This document shows, piece by piece, positions 1 through 8,230 of a stretch of 64,000 nt of DNA. A program made the translations under genes and the position numbers. The notes under the pieces are model-generated. The model did not search any database and was not told the origin of the DNA. It saw nothing but the letters and a program-made list of their open reading frames with translations. The DNA comes from PHAA01 sp963665865 (GTDB lineage Bacteria; Bacillota; Syntrophomonadia; Syntrophomonadales; Syntrophomonadaceae), in contig CAXXWF010000001.1 of NCBI GenBank assembly GCA_963665865.2, positions 1,612,001-1,676,000 on the forward strand, written 5' to 3'. Numbering within the stretch: position 1 is the first letter of the stretch; each line of letters starts with the position of its first letter.

Positions 1-1
1 G

Positions 2-373
2 CTGCCTGCCTTCAAGCAGGGTAATTATGATCAGGGTCTTAGTGATGGTTATAAAGCGGTGGTGGCTGAGGTTGCCAAGGAATATGGCGTAACCATCAGC
101 ACTGTCCCAGCCAACCAGCCACAGCCTTCCCCAGCACCGGTTGCTAAAAAAGTGCCTACCTGGGTTAGTATTCTGGGGATATTAGGTTTAATATTATTGC
201 TCTATCTGGATAATAGATTCCTCAATGGCTTCTTCCTGGGCATGATAATCGGTATGTTGTTCCGGGGCGGTGGTAGAGGCGGCGGTGGTTTCGGAGGCGG
301 AGGCGGTTTTGGGGGAGGAGATTCCGGTGGGGGCGGTTCTGGCGGGGGTGGCGGCAGCAGTGGCAGTTGGTAA
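2..373 (+). CDS. TPM-domain membrane protein, C-terminal part (cut by window start)
   Basis: The reading frame is open from base 2, so the gene starts before the window. The first visible residues (LPAFKQGNYDQGLSDGY) match the end of a TPM domain (YgcG family), where a phenylalanine-rich short motif ends the domain. They are followed by a Pro-rich linker, two closely spaced hydrophobic segments (about residues 50-85) and a Gly/Ser-rich tail ending in GSW, which is typical of this family. Such proteins sit in the membrane with the TPM domain outside; their biochemical role is not settled. The gene is convergent with the deacetylase that follows, only 19 bases away. Confidence 0.8.
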   Translation: MPAFKQGNYDQGLSDGYKAVVAEVAKEYGVTISTVPANQPQPSPAPVAKKVPTWVSILGILGLILLLYLDNRFLNGFFLGMIIGMLFRGGGRGGGGFGGGGGFGGGDSGGGGSGGGGGSSGSW

Positions 374-392
374 ATTAGTTAACCACGGCCTT

Positions 393-1262
393 CTAAGGAT
401 AGGTTATTATTGGATAATCAGACAGTTTTACAAACTTGAAGCCTCTATTTATTAATATAGGAATAGCATCCTTTATACCTTCAGCAGTATCACCTTCGGG
501 GTGATTGAAGTGAAAAATGACAATTGACCCTGCTCGGGCACCGAGCAGGGCTTTTTTTACCTGTTCTCGATTGAAGGTAGCTCCGGCATCACCCAAAACG
601 CTGTAGCCAACCGCCTGATAGCCTAAATCCTTTACTATGTTTACGGCGACCTCATCATAATAATTAGTGCCGGAGCGATAATAGTGAGGTACATGTCCGG
701 TTAACGACCTTATCTTCTGGTCATTGCCATCAATCTCCGCAATAACCTCGGCTACACTGGCCGTTCCTTTGATATTATAAGCTGACTTGCCATTTATCGA
801 ACACGGTACATGATCTAAGCTGTGATTGCCAATCTCGAAAAGGTCATTAGCGGCCAGCTGAAGGAATAATTGAGGGTTAGCATCAATCCATCTGCCGGAA
901 ATGAAGAGAGTGGCCGGGATCTGCATTTTCTTAAGGTAGTCTATCAGACTGGTATCATATCCATTAGAACGCACCGAACCGCCACAGGCATCGAAAGTCA
1001 AAGCCAGAACTTTTTCATTGGTATCTAGCCGGTAAGCCACTCCGCTTACTTTTTCTCCCCACTGCTGCGGCTCCGCATGGCTATATTTAGCAATCAACTG
1101 TTCATTCAGGGTAGTTTGAACCTGCTCGCCAATGCGAGGTTCCTGATTAAGGGCTCCAATCGGCTGCGTCTGTACAGAACTGGTTGCGGCTTGGCAACCC
1201 GAGATCAGTATCGCCATCAGGATCAAAATCAGCCCCACATTAATACGAAAGCCTATATTCAT
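393..1262 (-). CDS. Polysaccharide deacetylase lipoprotein (NodB domain)
   Basis: A 289-residue protein with a lipoprotein signal (lipobox ISGC at about residue 20-23). The NodB homology domain shows TFDACGG (metal-binding motif 1 in the DA form seen in a Firmicute subgroup, instead of DD), HSLDH (motif 2, the two metal-binding histidines) and YYRSGTNYYDE (motif 3 region). It is expected to deacetylate a cell-wall or exopolysaccharide sugar outside the membrane. The ATG start has AAGGAG at a good distance. A second deacetylase of the classical TFDDGYD type lies at 20416-21270; the two are not close relatives. Confidence 0.85.
   Translation of the reverse strand: MNIGFRINVGLILILMAILISGCQAATSSVQTQPIGALNQEPRIGEQVQTTLNEQLIAKYSHAEPQQWGEKVSGVAYRLDTNEKVLALTFDACGGSVRSNGYDTSLIDYLKKMQIPATLFISGRWIDANPQLFLQLAANDLFEIGNHSLDHVPCSINGKSAYNIKGTASVAEVIAEIDGNDQKIRSLTGHVPHYYRSGTNYYDEVAVNIVKDLGYQAVGYSVLGDAGATFNREQVKKALLGARAGSIVIFHFNHPEGDTAEGIKDAIPILINRGFKFVKLSDYPIITYP
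528..558 (+). terminator. Intrinsic terminator for the TPM gene, lying inside the convergent deacetylase gene
   Basis: A perfect 10-bp stem (CCCTGCTCGG / CCGAGCAGGG) with a GCA loop is followed by C and seven Ts on the + strand. No + strand gene lies closer than the TPM gene ending at 373, so it probably ends that transcript. It is encoded within codons of the minus-strand deacetylase. Confidence 0.7.
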
Positions 1263-1462
1263 AATTCTCGGCTCCTTGTAAGTTTAGACTAATAAATATG
1301 ATAGCTGAAAGGGAAATCACCTGTAAATACATTTAAGCTAAGTCTATTAAAAGATGGATAATTCCATGCAATAAATAATGTTGCTAAATAAGTTGATTGG
1401 CATATAATAAAATTAGACATTTAGAGAAATATCTAAATATAAAAGAAGGGAGTGGTCTGTTA

Positions 1463-1747
1463 GTGCCGCTCAACTTTGCTTTCAAAGCCTTGGCGGATGC
1501 TAATCGTCGGCAGATATTAAACATGCTGCAAAACGGCGATCTGACAGCAGGCGAGATTGCCGATAATTTTGACATGACCAAGCCCAGTATTTCGCATCAT
1601 CTCAATATTTTGAAGCAGGCTAACCTTGTTCAGAATGTAAGAAAGGGTCAGAATATATACTATTCATTGAATACAACCGTATTTCAGGAGATTATAAGCT
1701 GGTTTTATGATTTTGTGGCGTCCTCAAAGCCAAAAGAACCCGAATAA
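1463..1747 (+). CDS. sdpR: ArsR-family autorepressor, SdpR-like
   Basis: A small winged-helix protein: FKALADANRRQILNML, then a helix-turn-helix (GEIADNFDMTKPSISHHLNIL) and a wing (VRKGQNIYYSLN). This is the ArsR/SmtB fold, and there is no metal-binding cysteine pair, as in SdpR. The frame is open back to an ATG at 1397, but the GTG at 1463 is preceded by AAGAAGGGA, so I prefer the shorter 94-residue product. The next gene encodes an SdpI-like membrane protein, which reproduces the sdpRI operon of Bacillus subtilis, where SdpR represses the pair and SdpI gives immunity to the SdpC toxin. Confidence 0.8.
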   Translation: MPLNFAFKALADANRRQILNMLQNGDLTAGEIADNFDMTKPSISHHLNILKQANLVQNVRKGQNIYYSLNTTVFQEIISWFYDFVASSKPKEPE

Positions 1748-1809
1748 GCAGAAGCCATAGTAAAAGCACTCAAAATTACAGGTGAGATTAATAAGAGAGG
1801 GGAGCAATA

Positions 1810-2493
1810 ATGGTGGAAGAGAAGAATATAAATTCATATCGACTGGAATGGAAAACGCTGCGACGTGATTGGCCGATATGGATTCTAATGGCGGGAATTT
1901 TGATTACAGCAGTTTGGGTCTATCCGCATCTGCCCGATAAGGTTCCTAGCCACTGGAACATTCATGGTCAGGTTGATGCCTACTCCTCGCGTACCTTTGG
2001 AGCATTCTTTGAGCCCCTAATAGTGATTGGTCTTTACTTTCTAATGCTTTTGATGCCCTTAATAGACCCCAAACGGGATAATTACCAGAGGTTTAACTCG
2101 GCCTATACCTTTTTACGCTGGAGTCTGGTTATATTATTTTCAGTATTATATGTAACCACAACACTGGTGGCACTAGGTTATCCGCTTAATGTCGGTTTTA
2201 TAGTAAAAGCAATTGTATCAATTTTGTTCATAATTATTGGCAACTTTATGGGTCAATTTCGACACAACTATTTTGTGGGAATACGAACCCCCTGGACCCT
2301 GGCGAATGAAGAAGTTTGGCAGCGAACTCATCGCTTGGGGAGTAAGATTTGGGTAATTGGCGGGTTAGTCTGTCTGGCTATGTCAGTAGTTAATTCTAGC
2401 TGGGGAGCGATTATCTTTTTTATATCATTGATGTGTATGACCATAATTCCCATTGTATATTCTTACGTTATTTTCGAGAAACTAAAGGGCTAA
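1810..2493 (+). CDS. sdpI: SdpI-family immunity/sensor membrane protein
   Basis: A 227-residue protein with six predicted membrane segments. The N-terminal DUF1648 part contains the typical LPDKVPSHWNIHGQVD motif and the C-terminal SdpI part contains FVGIRTPWTLANEEVWQRTHRLG. In B. subtilis SdpI protects against the SdpC killing factor and sequesters SdpR when it binds SdpC. The gene follows the sdpR-like gene by 62 bases with AGAGAGGGGAGC as ribosome binding site. No SdpC or SdpAB homologue is visible in the window, so the ligand here is unknown. Confidence 0.85.
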   Translation: MVEEKNINSYRLEWKTLRRDWPIWILMAGILITAVWVYPHLPDKVPSHWNIHGQVDAYSSRTFGAFFEPLIVIGLYFLMLLMPLIDPKRDNYQRFNSAYTFLRWSLVILFSVLYVTTTLVALGYPLNVGFIVKAIVSILFIIIGNFMGQFRHNYFVGIRTPWTLANEEVWQRTHRLGSKIWVIGGLVCLAMSVVNSSWGAIIFFISLMCMTIIPIVYSYVIFEKLKG

Positions 2494-2510
2494 ATCCACG
2501 AGATCCAGAA

Positions 2511-2557
2511 CAAATAAAACCTCCTAAGGTTAGTGTGATCTTAGGAGGTTTTATTTG
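2511..2557 (+). terminator. Intrinsic terminator after sdpI
   Basis: A perfect 18-bp inverted repeat (2511-2528 with 2540-2557) around an 11-base loop. The A-rich start and T-rich end of the stem make it able to act in both directions. Confidence 0.85.
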
Positions 2558-2695
2558 TTAAAAAAGTAATTTGTTAGCACACTTATTCGACACTAATTGT
2601 CATAGGTATAGGTTATTCTTAATAATGTAGAAATTGACCCTGAAATGACGAACAATGATGGATGGCCTTAATAACGTAAAGGTGGTGGTTGACTT

Positions 2696-3898
2696 GTGGG
2701 TTATGACAGCCTAAGCAGAGAAGAAATAATTAACGAGTTAACGGAATTGAGAAGGAAGATAACTGAATTGGAGCTGGCCCAACTGGGCCAATACCAAACC
2801 GACAATTTAGATCTCGATAGACGCGATACTATCAGCTTGTCAGAAGATAAATATTATCAAGCTTTTCTTTGGAGTCCTGATATAATTACCATTTCTACCT
2901 TAAAAGAGGGGCGTTTAATAGAAATTAACCAAGCTTTTATAAATATGTTCGGATTCGAACGACATGAAGTAATTGGTCATCTGGCTGCCGAATTGGGAAT
3001 ATGGAATATTCCCTCCGAAAGAAAACTGATGATGTACGAAATCAGGGAAAAGGGAAGGATCAATAACTTTGAAGCACGTCTAAGTACCAGGGAAGGAACC
3101 ATTATTAATACTCTTATTTCCGCAGATAAAATCGAGGTAGAGGGAGAACCTCATCTGCTTTGTCTCGTCAAGGATATCACTGAACAAAAAGCATTGCAAA
3201 ATGAGCTGATCAAGCTGGATCGGCTTAATCTGGTGGGGGAGATGGCGGTCAGCATTGGCCATGAGATACGTAATCCAATGACATCAGTGCGTGGATTTTT
3301 GCAAATGTTTGAGGATAAATATAACGAAGATAAGGAATTCCTGGATCTAATGATAGAAGAGCTGGATCGAGCTAACTCTATAATCACTGAATTTCTTTCA
3401 TTGGCTAAAAACAAGCTGGTGGAATTGAAGCCAAGGAAACTTAATACTGTTATTAACAATATTTTACCGTTGATTGAAGCCAGTGCCAGGACTCAAGATA
3501 AGACAATTAAACTGGAAATGGAGCATACACCATATTTACTGCTGGATGAGAAAGAGATAGGTCAGTTAATACTCAATCTGGTTTATAATGGGCTCGAATC
3601 AATGCCATTGTCTGGTATTATAACCATCAAGATCTATAAGGAAGAGGACAAAGTAGTTTTAGCAATACATGATCAAGGTTGTGGCATCAAGCCCGCAGAC
3701 TTGGACAAATTGGGTATGCCCTTCTTTACTACCAAGCAACAGCGAATTGGTTTGGGGCTGGCAGTTTGCTATGGTATCGCTAAAAGACATAATGCCAGGA
3801 TTGATGCAGAGACCAGTTCCAAGGGCACAATTATTTATGTTCGATTCCCGATACATAAGGAAAAGCCCGTGATGGAGTCGGACAAAGGCACGTCATAA
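2696..3898 (+). CDS. PAS-domain sensor histidine kinase
   Basis: A 400-residue soluble kinase without membrane segments. A short charged coiled coil (residues 8-30) precedes a PAS domain (about 50-165), a HisKA dimerisation helix with the phospho-accepting His at residue 189 (SIGHEIRNPM), and an HATPase domain with N box (LILNLVYNGLESM), G1 (DQGCGI) and G2 (GLGLAVCYGI). The layout resembles the Bacillus Kin phosphorelay kinases and clostridial orphan sporulation kinases. No response regulator is adjacent, so it is an orphan kinase. The start is GTG with AAAGGTGGTGG upstream. Confidence 0.88.
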   Translation: MGYDSLSREEIINELTELRRKITELELAQLGQYQTDNLDLDRRDTISLSEDKYYQAFLWSPDIITISTLKEGRLIEINQAFINMFGFERHEVIGHLAAELGIWNIPSERKLMMYEIREKGRINNFEARLSTREGTIINTLISADKIEVEGEPHLLCLVKDITEQKALQNELIKLDRLNLVGEMAVSIGHEIRNPMTSVRGFLQMFEDKYNEDKEFLDLMIEELDRANSIITEFLSLAKNKLVELKPRKLNTVINNILPLIEASARTQDKTIKLEMEHTPYLLLDEKEIGQLILNLVYNGLESMPLSGIITIKIYKEEDKVVLAIHDQGCGIKPADLDKLGMPFFTTKQQRIGLGLAVCYGIAKRHNARIDAETSSKGTIIYVRFPIHKEKPVMESDKGTS

Positions 3899-3925
3899 AC
3901 CAATGTGATATGAAACTGGGGACAA

Positions 3926-3982
3926 GGGGACAGGTCCGGTGTCCCACATATTAAACAGTCTGGGACACCGGACCTTGTCCCC
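3926..3982. repeat. GGGACA-family inverted repeat, copy 1
   Basis: The arms 3926-3946 and 3961-3982 are inverted copies that differ by one inserted A; both carry GGACAxGGTCCGGTGTCCCA. It lies between the histidine kinase and the minus-strand gene ending at 4009. Related copies are at 4553-4610, 8916-8992 and 10741-10770. Confidence 0.8.
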
Positions 3983-4008
3983 TTGCACCCAGAAAGACAC
4001 ACCGTCCC

Positions 4009-4488
4009 TTAAATCTCCTGCAAGCTGATATTTACCTGTAGATTGGAACCCTCAAATTTTTGAGATGCGAGCAGAAGCTGCACAGTTTCGTTGATAAACG
4101 AAGCATTACCCTGAGTCTCAAGATATAGAGAGAATTTGGCCGCATTATCCTTCACGTCAAAGTCCAATGCCGATTGGGCTGAATGTGTTTTTCTCCTTAC
4201 AGTAGATCCAGTTGCCTGCGGATCATCTGCTGGGGATGAAATATTAACATCGCGGCTATCCGCAGATTTGGTTGAAGAAGGCGTTTTATTGGGCTTTTGA
4301 GGTTTCAATTTGTGATTTTTAGCACTTACCGCAATATCTAATTGATGCAGCATGCTGTATACTTTGGATCTTGATATATTCCATTCTTTAACCATACCAC
4401 CGACCCCGATTTCCTTTTTTAAATTCTCGAGGGTCTTTTTCTTATCCTTTTCAGCCAGGTCATTAAAATCAGATAAAGAAATAGTCAT
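4009..4488 (-). CDS. Hypothetical protein with HTH-like N-terminus
   Basis: I do not recognise the family. From the ATG at 4488, which has AGGAGG six bases upstream, the product is 159 residues. The first 55 residues are helical and charged; GGMVKEWNISRSKVYSMLHQL resembles a recognition-helix segment of an HTH domain. A Ser/Pro/Lys-rich linker (about 60-105) leads to a C-terminal segment ending in LLASQKFEGSNLQVNISLQEI. The gene is enclosed by two GGGACA inverted repeats (3926-3982 and 4553-4610). A DNA-binding role is possible but unproven. Confidence 0.6.
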   Translation of the reverse strand: MTISLSDFNDLAEKDKKKTLENLKKEIGVGGMVKEWNISRSKVYSMLHQLDIAVSAKNHKLKPQKPNKTPSSTKSADSRDVNISSPADDPQATGSTVRRKTHSAQSALDFDVKDNAAKFSLYLETQGNASFINETVQLLLASQKFEGSNLQVNISLQEI

Positions 4489-4552
4489 CAGCAACCTCCT
4501 AATATTATTTACTTCCATAAATTGTATCCAAATGCAGGTAAAAATATTCATA

Positions 4553-4610
4553 GGAGACAAGTCCGGTGTCCCACTTTAAAAATAAAAAGTGGGACACCGG
4601 ACTTGTCTCC
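4553..4610. repeat. GGGACA-family inverted repeat, copy 2 (perfect 25-bp arms)
   Basis: The arms 4553-4577 and 4586-4610 are perfect 25-bp inverted copies around an 8-base A-rich loop. The core TCCGGTGTCCCA is shared with copy 1. It separates tlp from the downstream HTH-like gene. A partial, single-arm relative (GACAGGGGACGGTTCCG) lies at about 4959-4980. Confidence 0.85.
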
Positions 4611-4652
4611 TTGTCCCCAGCGCCGATTAGTCATTCTGGTAAACGAGGGCAT

Positions 4653-4880
4653 TTAGTTTTTACGGCGTTTGCTATCCTTGGCTTCGTCTTGAATTTCGGC
4701 CCTCATCGAACCCAACGCTTCGCCTCTTCTTTTATTTTTTTCTTTGAGATTATTCTTTGTTTTGTCATTATCGGTTACGGCAATCATTTCCTTGGCAGCC
4801 TCCATATTTTGCACGGTATTATCAATGTTGTTTTGTATTTTTTCCACATTATCACTACGGTCATCAGGATGGTTTTTCAT
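4653..4880 (-). CDS. tlp: Small acid-soluble spore protein Tlp
   Basis: A 75-residue, highly charged protein that begins MKNHPDDRSDNVEKIQNNID and continues with KNNLKEKNKRRGEALGSMR and EIQDEAKD. This matches the Tlp (thioredoxin-like protein, misnamed) SASP family along its whole length. Tlp is made in the forespore and stored in the spore core. The ATG has AAAAAGGAGAT upstream. This gene is direct evidence that the organism forms endospores. Confidence 0.88.
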   Translation of the reverse strand: MKNHPDDRSDNVEKIQNNIDNTVQNMEAAKEMIAVTDNDKTKNNLKEKNKRRGEALGSMRAEIQDEAKDSKRRKN

Positions 4881-5113
4881 AGTTCCAATCTCCTTTTTAA
4901 GTAATTTACTAATTATTTAATATTCTTTGAAAAAGACAAAATATTATACATTGGTGCGACAGGGGACGGTTCCGTTTTGTCTCAATTCTTTATCGTTCGG
5001 AGGTGGAAGATTCAGATTCAAGCCCGCTGGCGGCCGGTCTCCAGCTTATTTAAGCAGAGCATACTTCTGTACTTATAAATTTTATCCATCAAGTGAAATG
5101 TTAAGGTCGTTTT

Positions 5114-5626
5114 CTATTCGCCTTTACCCGCAGGACTTTCCAATTGAAAGATGCCAATAGTCTCGCCTCGGTTAATCATCTCAAAGGTCGGCCGGTCATC
5201 CAGGGGTATTTCCTCATAAATCAGATCCTGGCCAGATTGCTTTATTTGAGCCGCAGCATCCTGTATAACCGACAGGGTACGCAGAGATAAGAGATCCAGC
5301 TTTACCAGACCCAGACCCTCAATGTCGTCTTTATCGAACTGGCTGATTACCGGTCCCAGCCCTGACTGCTGCAAGGGAGTAAGCTGGGTTATGGGGATAT
5401 CACTAATGACTAGCCCTCCCAGGTGCATTCCCAGGAAGCGGGGAAAACCTGCCAGTCGATCACAACATTCCAAGAGAAGTTCAAAACGTGCTTCATGTAA
5501 GGGGCTGTCCTTCAATTCCGGCAATTTGCAGATTAAAGAACGAATTTGATCGGCCCGGGCATAAAAAGGCATACGCTTACACAGGGGATCCAACTCTGAT
5601 TCCGGAAAACTAAAAGCGGATAACAT
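5114..5626 (-). pseudogene. dnaE: Internal fragment of error-prone DNA polymerase III alpha (DnaE/DnaE2)
   Basis: The 170-residue frame matches only the middle of a bacterial DnaE: LAGFPRFLGMHLGGLVISD corresponds to the finger/palm region, VKLDLLSLRTLSVIQDA to the segment with the third catalytic Asp, and IGIFQLES to the conserved motif just after it. The N-terminal PHP domain and first palm aspartates, and everything after IGIFQLES, are missing; the frame ends with an unrelated PAGKGE. It begins 11 bases after the ImuB-like stop codon. The frame is open further up to 5698 but then overlaps that gene. It cannot be an active polymerase. Together with the upstream gene it looks like the remnant of an imuB-dnaE2 operon. 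Confidence 0.75.
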
Positions 5627-5636
5627 TTCATTGCCA

Positions 5637-6686
5637 TCACCCTTCTGGAGAAAAACGCCAGGGATCCCAAAATAACAGGATTTTTTCGCGTCGTTCAATA
5701 TCCATGCCTAAGTTTATGCTGCCGGGGAACCGCTGCAAAAGCCGCTCCATGCTGGCAGCCCGTTTTCTTGTTTTAGCTTCCTCCTGGCAAGTATAACGCA
5801 GGGTGAAAAGATCTTGGGCCCGCATTTCCAGCGGCTTTAAATCCCTCAAAAAAAATCTTAATTCAATAACCGGCTGCTCAATTATATCCGGCAATAGTCC
5901 TGCCAGGATCATCCTGAGGCTGGAACCTTCGTGGCAAGCCGAGGAGAGCTGCCGTTTCATGCGGAGAGATTGACCACTGGACAGTTCAAGCTGCAGTTCC
6001 ACATGATGACAGCTCACATGGCGCTCTATAAGCAATCCACTTAATTCTCGAGCAGCTTCTTTAAGGATTAAGAGCAGTTGGCTACGATTCCGGCAGCCTT
6101 CTTCGACAACTAAGGAATAACCTAAGCGTCCAGGTGGATATAGACCCCTTACCGGTCTGTAATCCCGGCCGCAGCTGTTTTGCCACAGGGTTGATGCATC
6201 CCTTTTCAGTATCTGTTTCAATCGAGCTGAACCCAATTCGGCCAGATCGCCGACCCGGCTGTAGCCAAGGCGCTTAAGCAGTTTGCTTTCCCGGGCAGAT
6301 AATGGGGTGAATTCTTCCAGCGGCAGGGTGCGCATAAAAAGAGGCTCCTGACCGGGAATAACCTGAATAATATGAATACCCTTCTTTTTAAACGAGCGAC
6401 AGCTGGACTTTGCCTCCGCTGCCAGGCTTCTGCGTCGAGCCGCCAGCATAGCGAGCAGGGGAGAGGCAGCTACGCCGATACCGGCCTTGCCTTTTATCAA
6501 CCCGGACAAGGTGCTGGCCAGAAGGTTTAAGACATCTCCAATACGGTTAAAAGGGCTCAGATCCAACAGCAGTTCTCTTTCTCCCATAGGCTCTACCAGC
6601 GAACTGTGAGGGCTGCAGGCGTCTAAGAAGGCGGTATCTATTATGTCGGCAGCGAGAAAAATATAAACGATCTTACGCACAATCAA
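5637..6686 (-). CDS. ImuB-like Y-family polymerase homologue, N-terminally shortened
   Basis: A 349-residue protein resembling ImuB/DinB-like proteins: SPHSSLVEPMGERELLLDLS corresponds to the SPxVE...LDL segment of the palm; GKAGIGVAASPLLAMLAAR follows; LKRLGYSRVGDLAELG is the helix-hairpin-helix thumb; the C-terminal part is a little-finger-like beta region. The first 70-80 residues normally holding the DxD catalytic motif are absent. The start is TTG (6686) or GTG (6680), both behind AAGGGTGG. ImuB normally works with ImuA and DnaE2 in damage-induced mutagenesis; here the partner is a fragment. A LexA-type operator lies just upstream. Confidence 0.65.
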   Translation of the reverse strand: MIVRKIVYIFLAADIIDTAFLDACSPHSSLVEPMGERELLLDLSPFNRIGDVLNLLASTLSGLIKGKAGIGVAASPLLAMLAARRRSLAAEAKSSCRSFKKKGIHIIQVIPGQEPLFMRTLPLEEFTPLSARESKLLKRLGYSRVGDLAELGSARLKQILKRDASTLWQNSCGRDYRPVRGLYPPGRLGYSLVVEEGCRNRSQLLLILKEAARELSGLLIERHVSCHHVELQLELSSGQSLRMKRQLSSACHEGSSLRMILAGLLPDIIEQPVIELRFFLRDLKPLEMRAQDLFTLRYTCQEEAKTRKRAASMERLLQRFPGSINLGMDIERREKILLFWDPWRFSPEG

Positions 6687-6705
6687 TCACCCACCCTTAA
6701 TGGTA

Positions 6706-6749
6706 CACCTATGCTATACCAGAACATATGTTCTGGTATAGCATAGGTG
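6706..6749 (-). promoter_or_regulatory. LexA (SOS) operator inside a perfect 44-bp palindrome
   Basis: GAACATATGTTC at 6722-6733 fits the Firmicute LexA box (consensus CGAACATATGTTCG, here with A and T outermost). The symmetry continues perfectly over 22 bp on each side (6706-6749). It lies 20 bases upstream of the ImuB-like gene and downstream of the terminator of the preceding gene, the right place for an SOS-controlled promoter. Confidence 0.75.
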
Positions 6750-6765
6750 ATTGGTAAAAATGGTC

Positions 6766-6797
6766 AAAAAAAAAGCCGGTACTTATTGCAACGGCTT
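6766..6797 (-). terminator. Intrinsic terminator of the HD-GYP gene
   Basis: On the minus strand AAGCCG (6797-6792) pairs with CGGCTT (6778-6773) around a 13-base loop, followed by a T-run to 6766. It lies 50 bases after the HD-GYP stop codon. Confidence 0.75.
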
Positions 6798-6847
6798 CAG
6801 AGGGTTAAGCTTTGTTCAATTTTTTGACCAAGCGCGACTATAAATAA

Positions 6848-7981
6848 TTATTGCTCTGCGCAATTTTGCAATTGATTATTTTGTAACGATAAATATAGAC
6901 AGATAGTTTTATCAGAATCAGCGGGGCTGTATATGTTGCTAATGGAAATAGTGCTATCAGCAGCTAGATCAATCACAATGTTCTTATAATAAACCTCCAG
7001 ATCAGCGTTAAACAACAACTTTACCTGAGGTGTATTATAGTCGTTATGGTTCTCCTGGGTCACAACCGCGATATCTCCGGTAGTAAGTGTAACAACCGTA
7101 CCGGGCGGATAGAGGTTAACGTGTTTATAAAGCATATCTACAAATATTGGTGAAAGCTGAGTATTCTTGCTTTGTTCAACTATTTGCAATGCTTCCTGAT
7201 TATTAAAACCACGCCGATAGGGTCGATCAGATACCAGGGCATCAAATATATCTGCCACGGCCACAATTAATCCATATTCATGAATAGTTTCCTGAACAAG
7301 ACCCCGGGGATAACCTTTTCCATCTACTCGTTCATGATGCTCAAGGGCAATATGGGCGGCAAGTAATGGAATTTCAGAAGAATTCCTAATTATTTTAAAA
7401 CCATCCAAGGAATGCTTTTTGACTATCATATATTCTTCATCGGTTAAAGAGCCTGGTTTATTAAGTATCTCCAGGGGGATATTTATTTTGCCAATATCAT
7501 GCAGCAGAGCTCCGGTACCTAAAGTCCGTAATTGAGAACGATTATAGCCGTTGCTTATACCCAATATAATAGCTAAGATACATACATTGACACTATGTTG
7601 ATATGTATAGTCGTCGTGACTCTTTATATCAGTCATTCCAATTAAAAGATTATCATTAAATAAGAGATCATCAATTATGTTATCAATCTGTGATTGCATA
7701 GGTGCCAAATTGGCTTTGCCTGTTCTAGCACATGCATTATAGGTATTTTTTAATGTTTTGGTTGCTCTGGAAATAGTTACAGGATTAACCGGGATAAACG
7801 AATCTTCTATGCCCAGCTTATCTTCTATATAAACCGAAGTTAGTTTCAGTTCTTTAATTCGTCTAATATATCTTGCGTTTAATACTTGTCCTGCTGTAAG
7901 AAGCGCGCGCCCGTTGGCATCAATAATTGACCGTCCTACAATCATTCCAGGGGTTAATCGTACTGTAGCTAAACGCAGCAT
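6848..7981 (-). CDS. HD-GYP domain protein (probable cyclic-di-GMP phosphodiesterase)
   Basis: A 377-residue cytoplasmic protein. The N-terminal ~100 residues are the DUF3391-like segment seen before many HD-GYP domains. The HD-GYP domain shows HSVNVCILA, GALLHDIGKINIP (HD pair), KKHSLDG, ALEHHERVDGKGYPRGL (HHE and GYP signature) and VADIFDALVSDRPYR. All metal-binding residues of the family appear present, so it should hydrolyse c-di-GMP. About 75 C-terminal residues form a beta-rich extension. The diguanylate cyclase at 59067-59972 could oppose it. The ATG is behind GGTGGTG. Confidence 0.88.
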   Translation of the reverse strand: MLRLATVRLTPGMIVGRSIIDANGRALLTAGQVLNARYIRRIKELKLTSVYIEDKLGIEDSFIPVNPVTISRATKTLKNTYNACARTGKANLAPMQSQIDNIIDDLLFNDNLLIGMTDIKSHDDYTYQHSVNVCILAIILGISNGYNRSQLRTLGTGALLHDIGKINIPLEILNKPGSLTDEEYMIVKKHSLDGFKIIRNSSEIPLLAAHIALEHHERVDGKGYPRGLVQETIHEYGLIVAVADIFDALVSDRPYRRGFNNQEALQIVEQSKNTQLSPIFVDMLYKHVNLYPPGTVVTLTTGDIAVVTQENHNDYNTPQVKLLFNADLEVYYKNIVIDLAADSTISISNIYSPADSDKTICLYLSLQNNQLQNCAEQ

Positions 7982-8230
7982 TTTTTCACCACCATATCAA
8001 TAAGTTTAGAAAAATCAAAAATTTTACATATTTAATATATCGGTAACAGTAAGGATTTTTATAGATTGTTATGCTTTTCACTTATCACTTATTATATTGA
8101 TTTTCAAAGGTAGATCATACACTCAAATTCGGTAAACAATGGTAATAGTTGCTGCCTTGCATTAAGTTTGCAGGACTATAGTGCTTTTCTTGTGATAATA
8201 CTCAATATTCTGTTAGGGCAGGAGCGATAA

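Noticed and set aside
4927..5160. 77-codon + strand frame
   Set aside because: It has no ribosome binding site, contains part of a GGGACA repeat and overlaps the dnaE fragment on the other strand.
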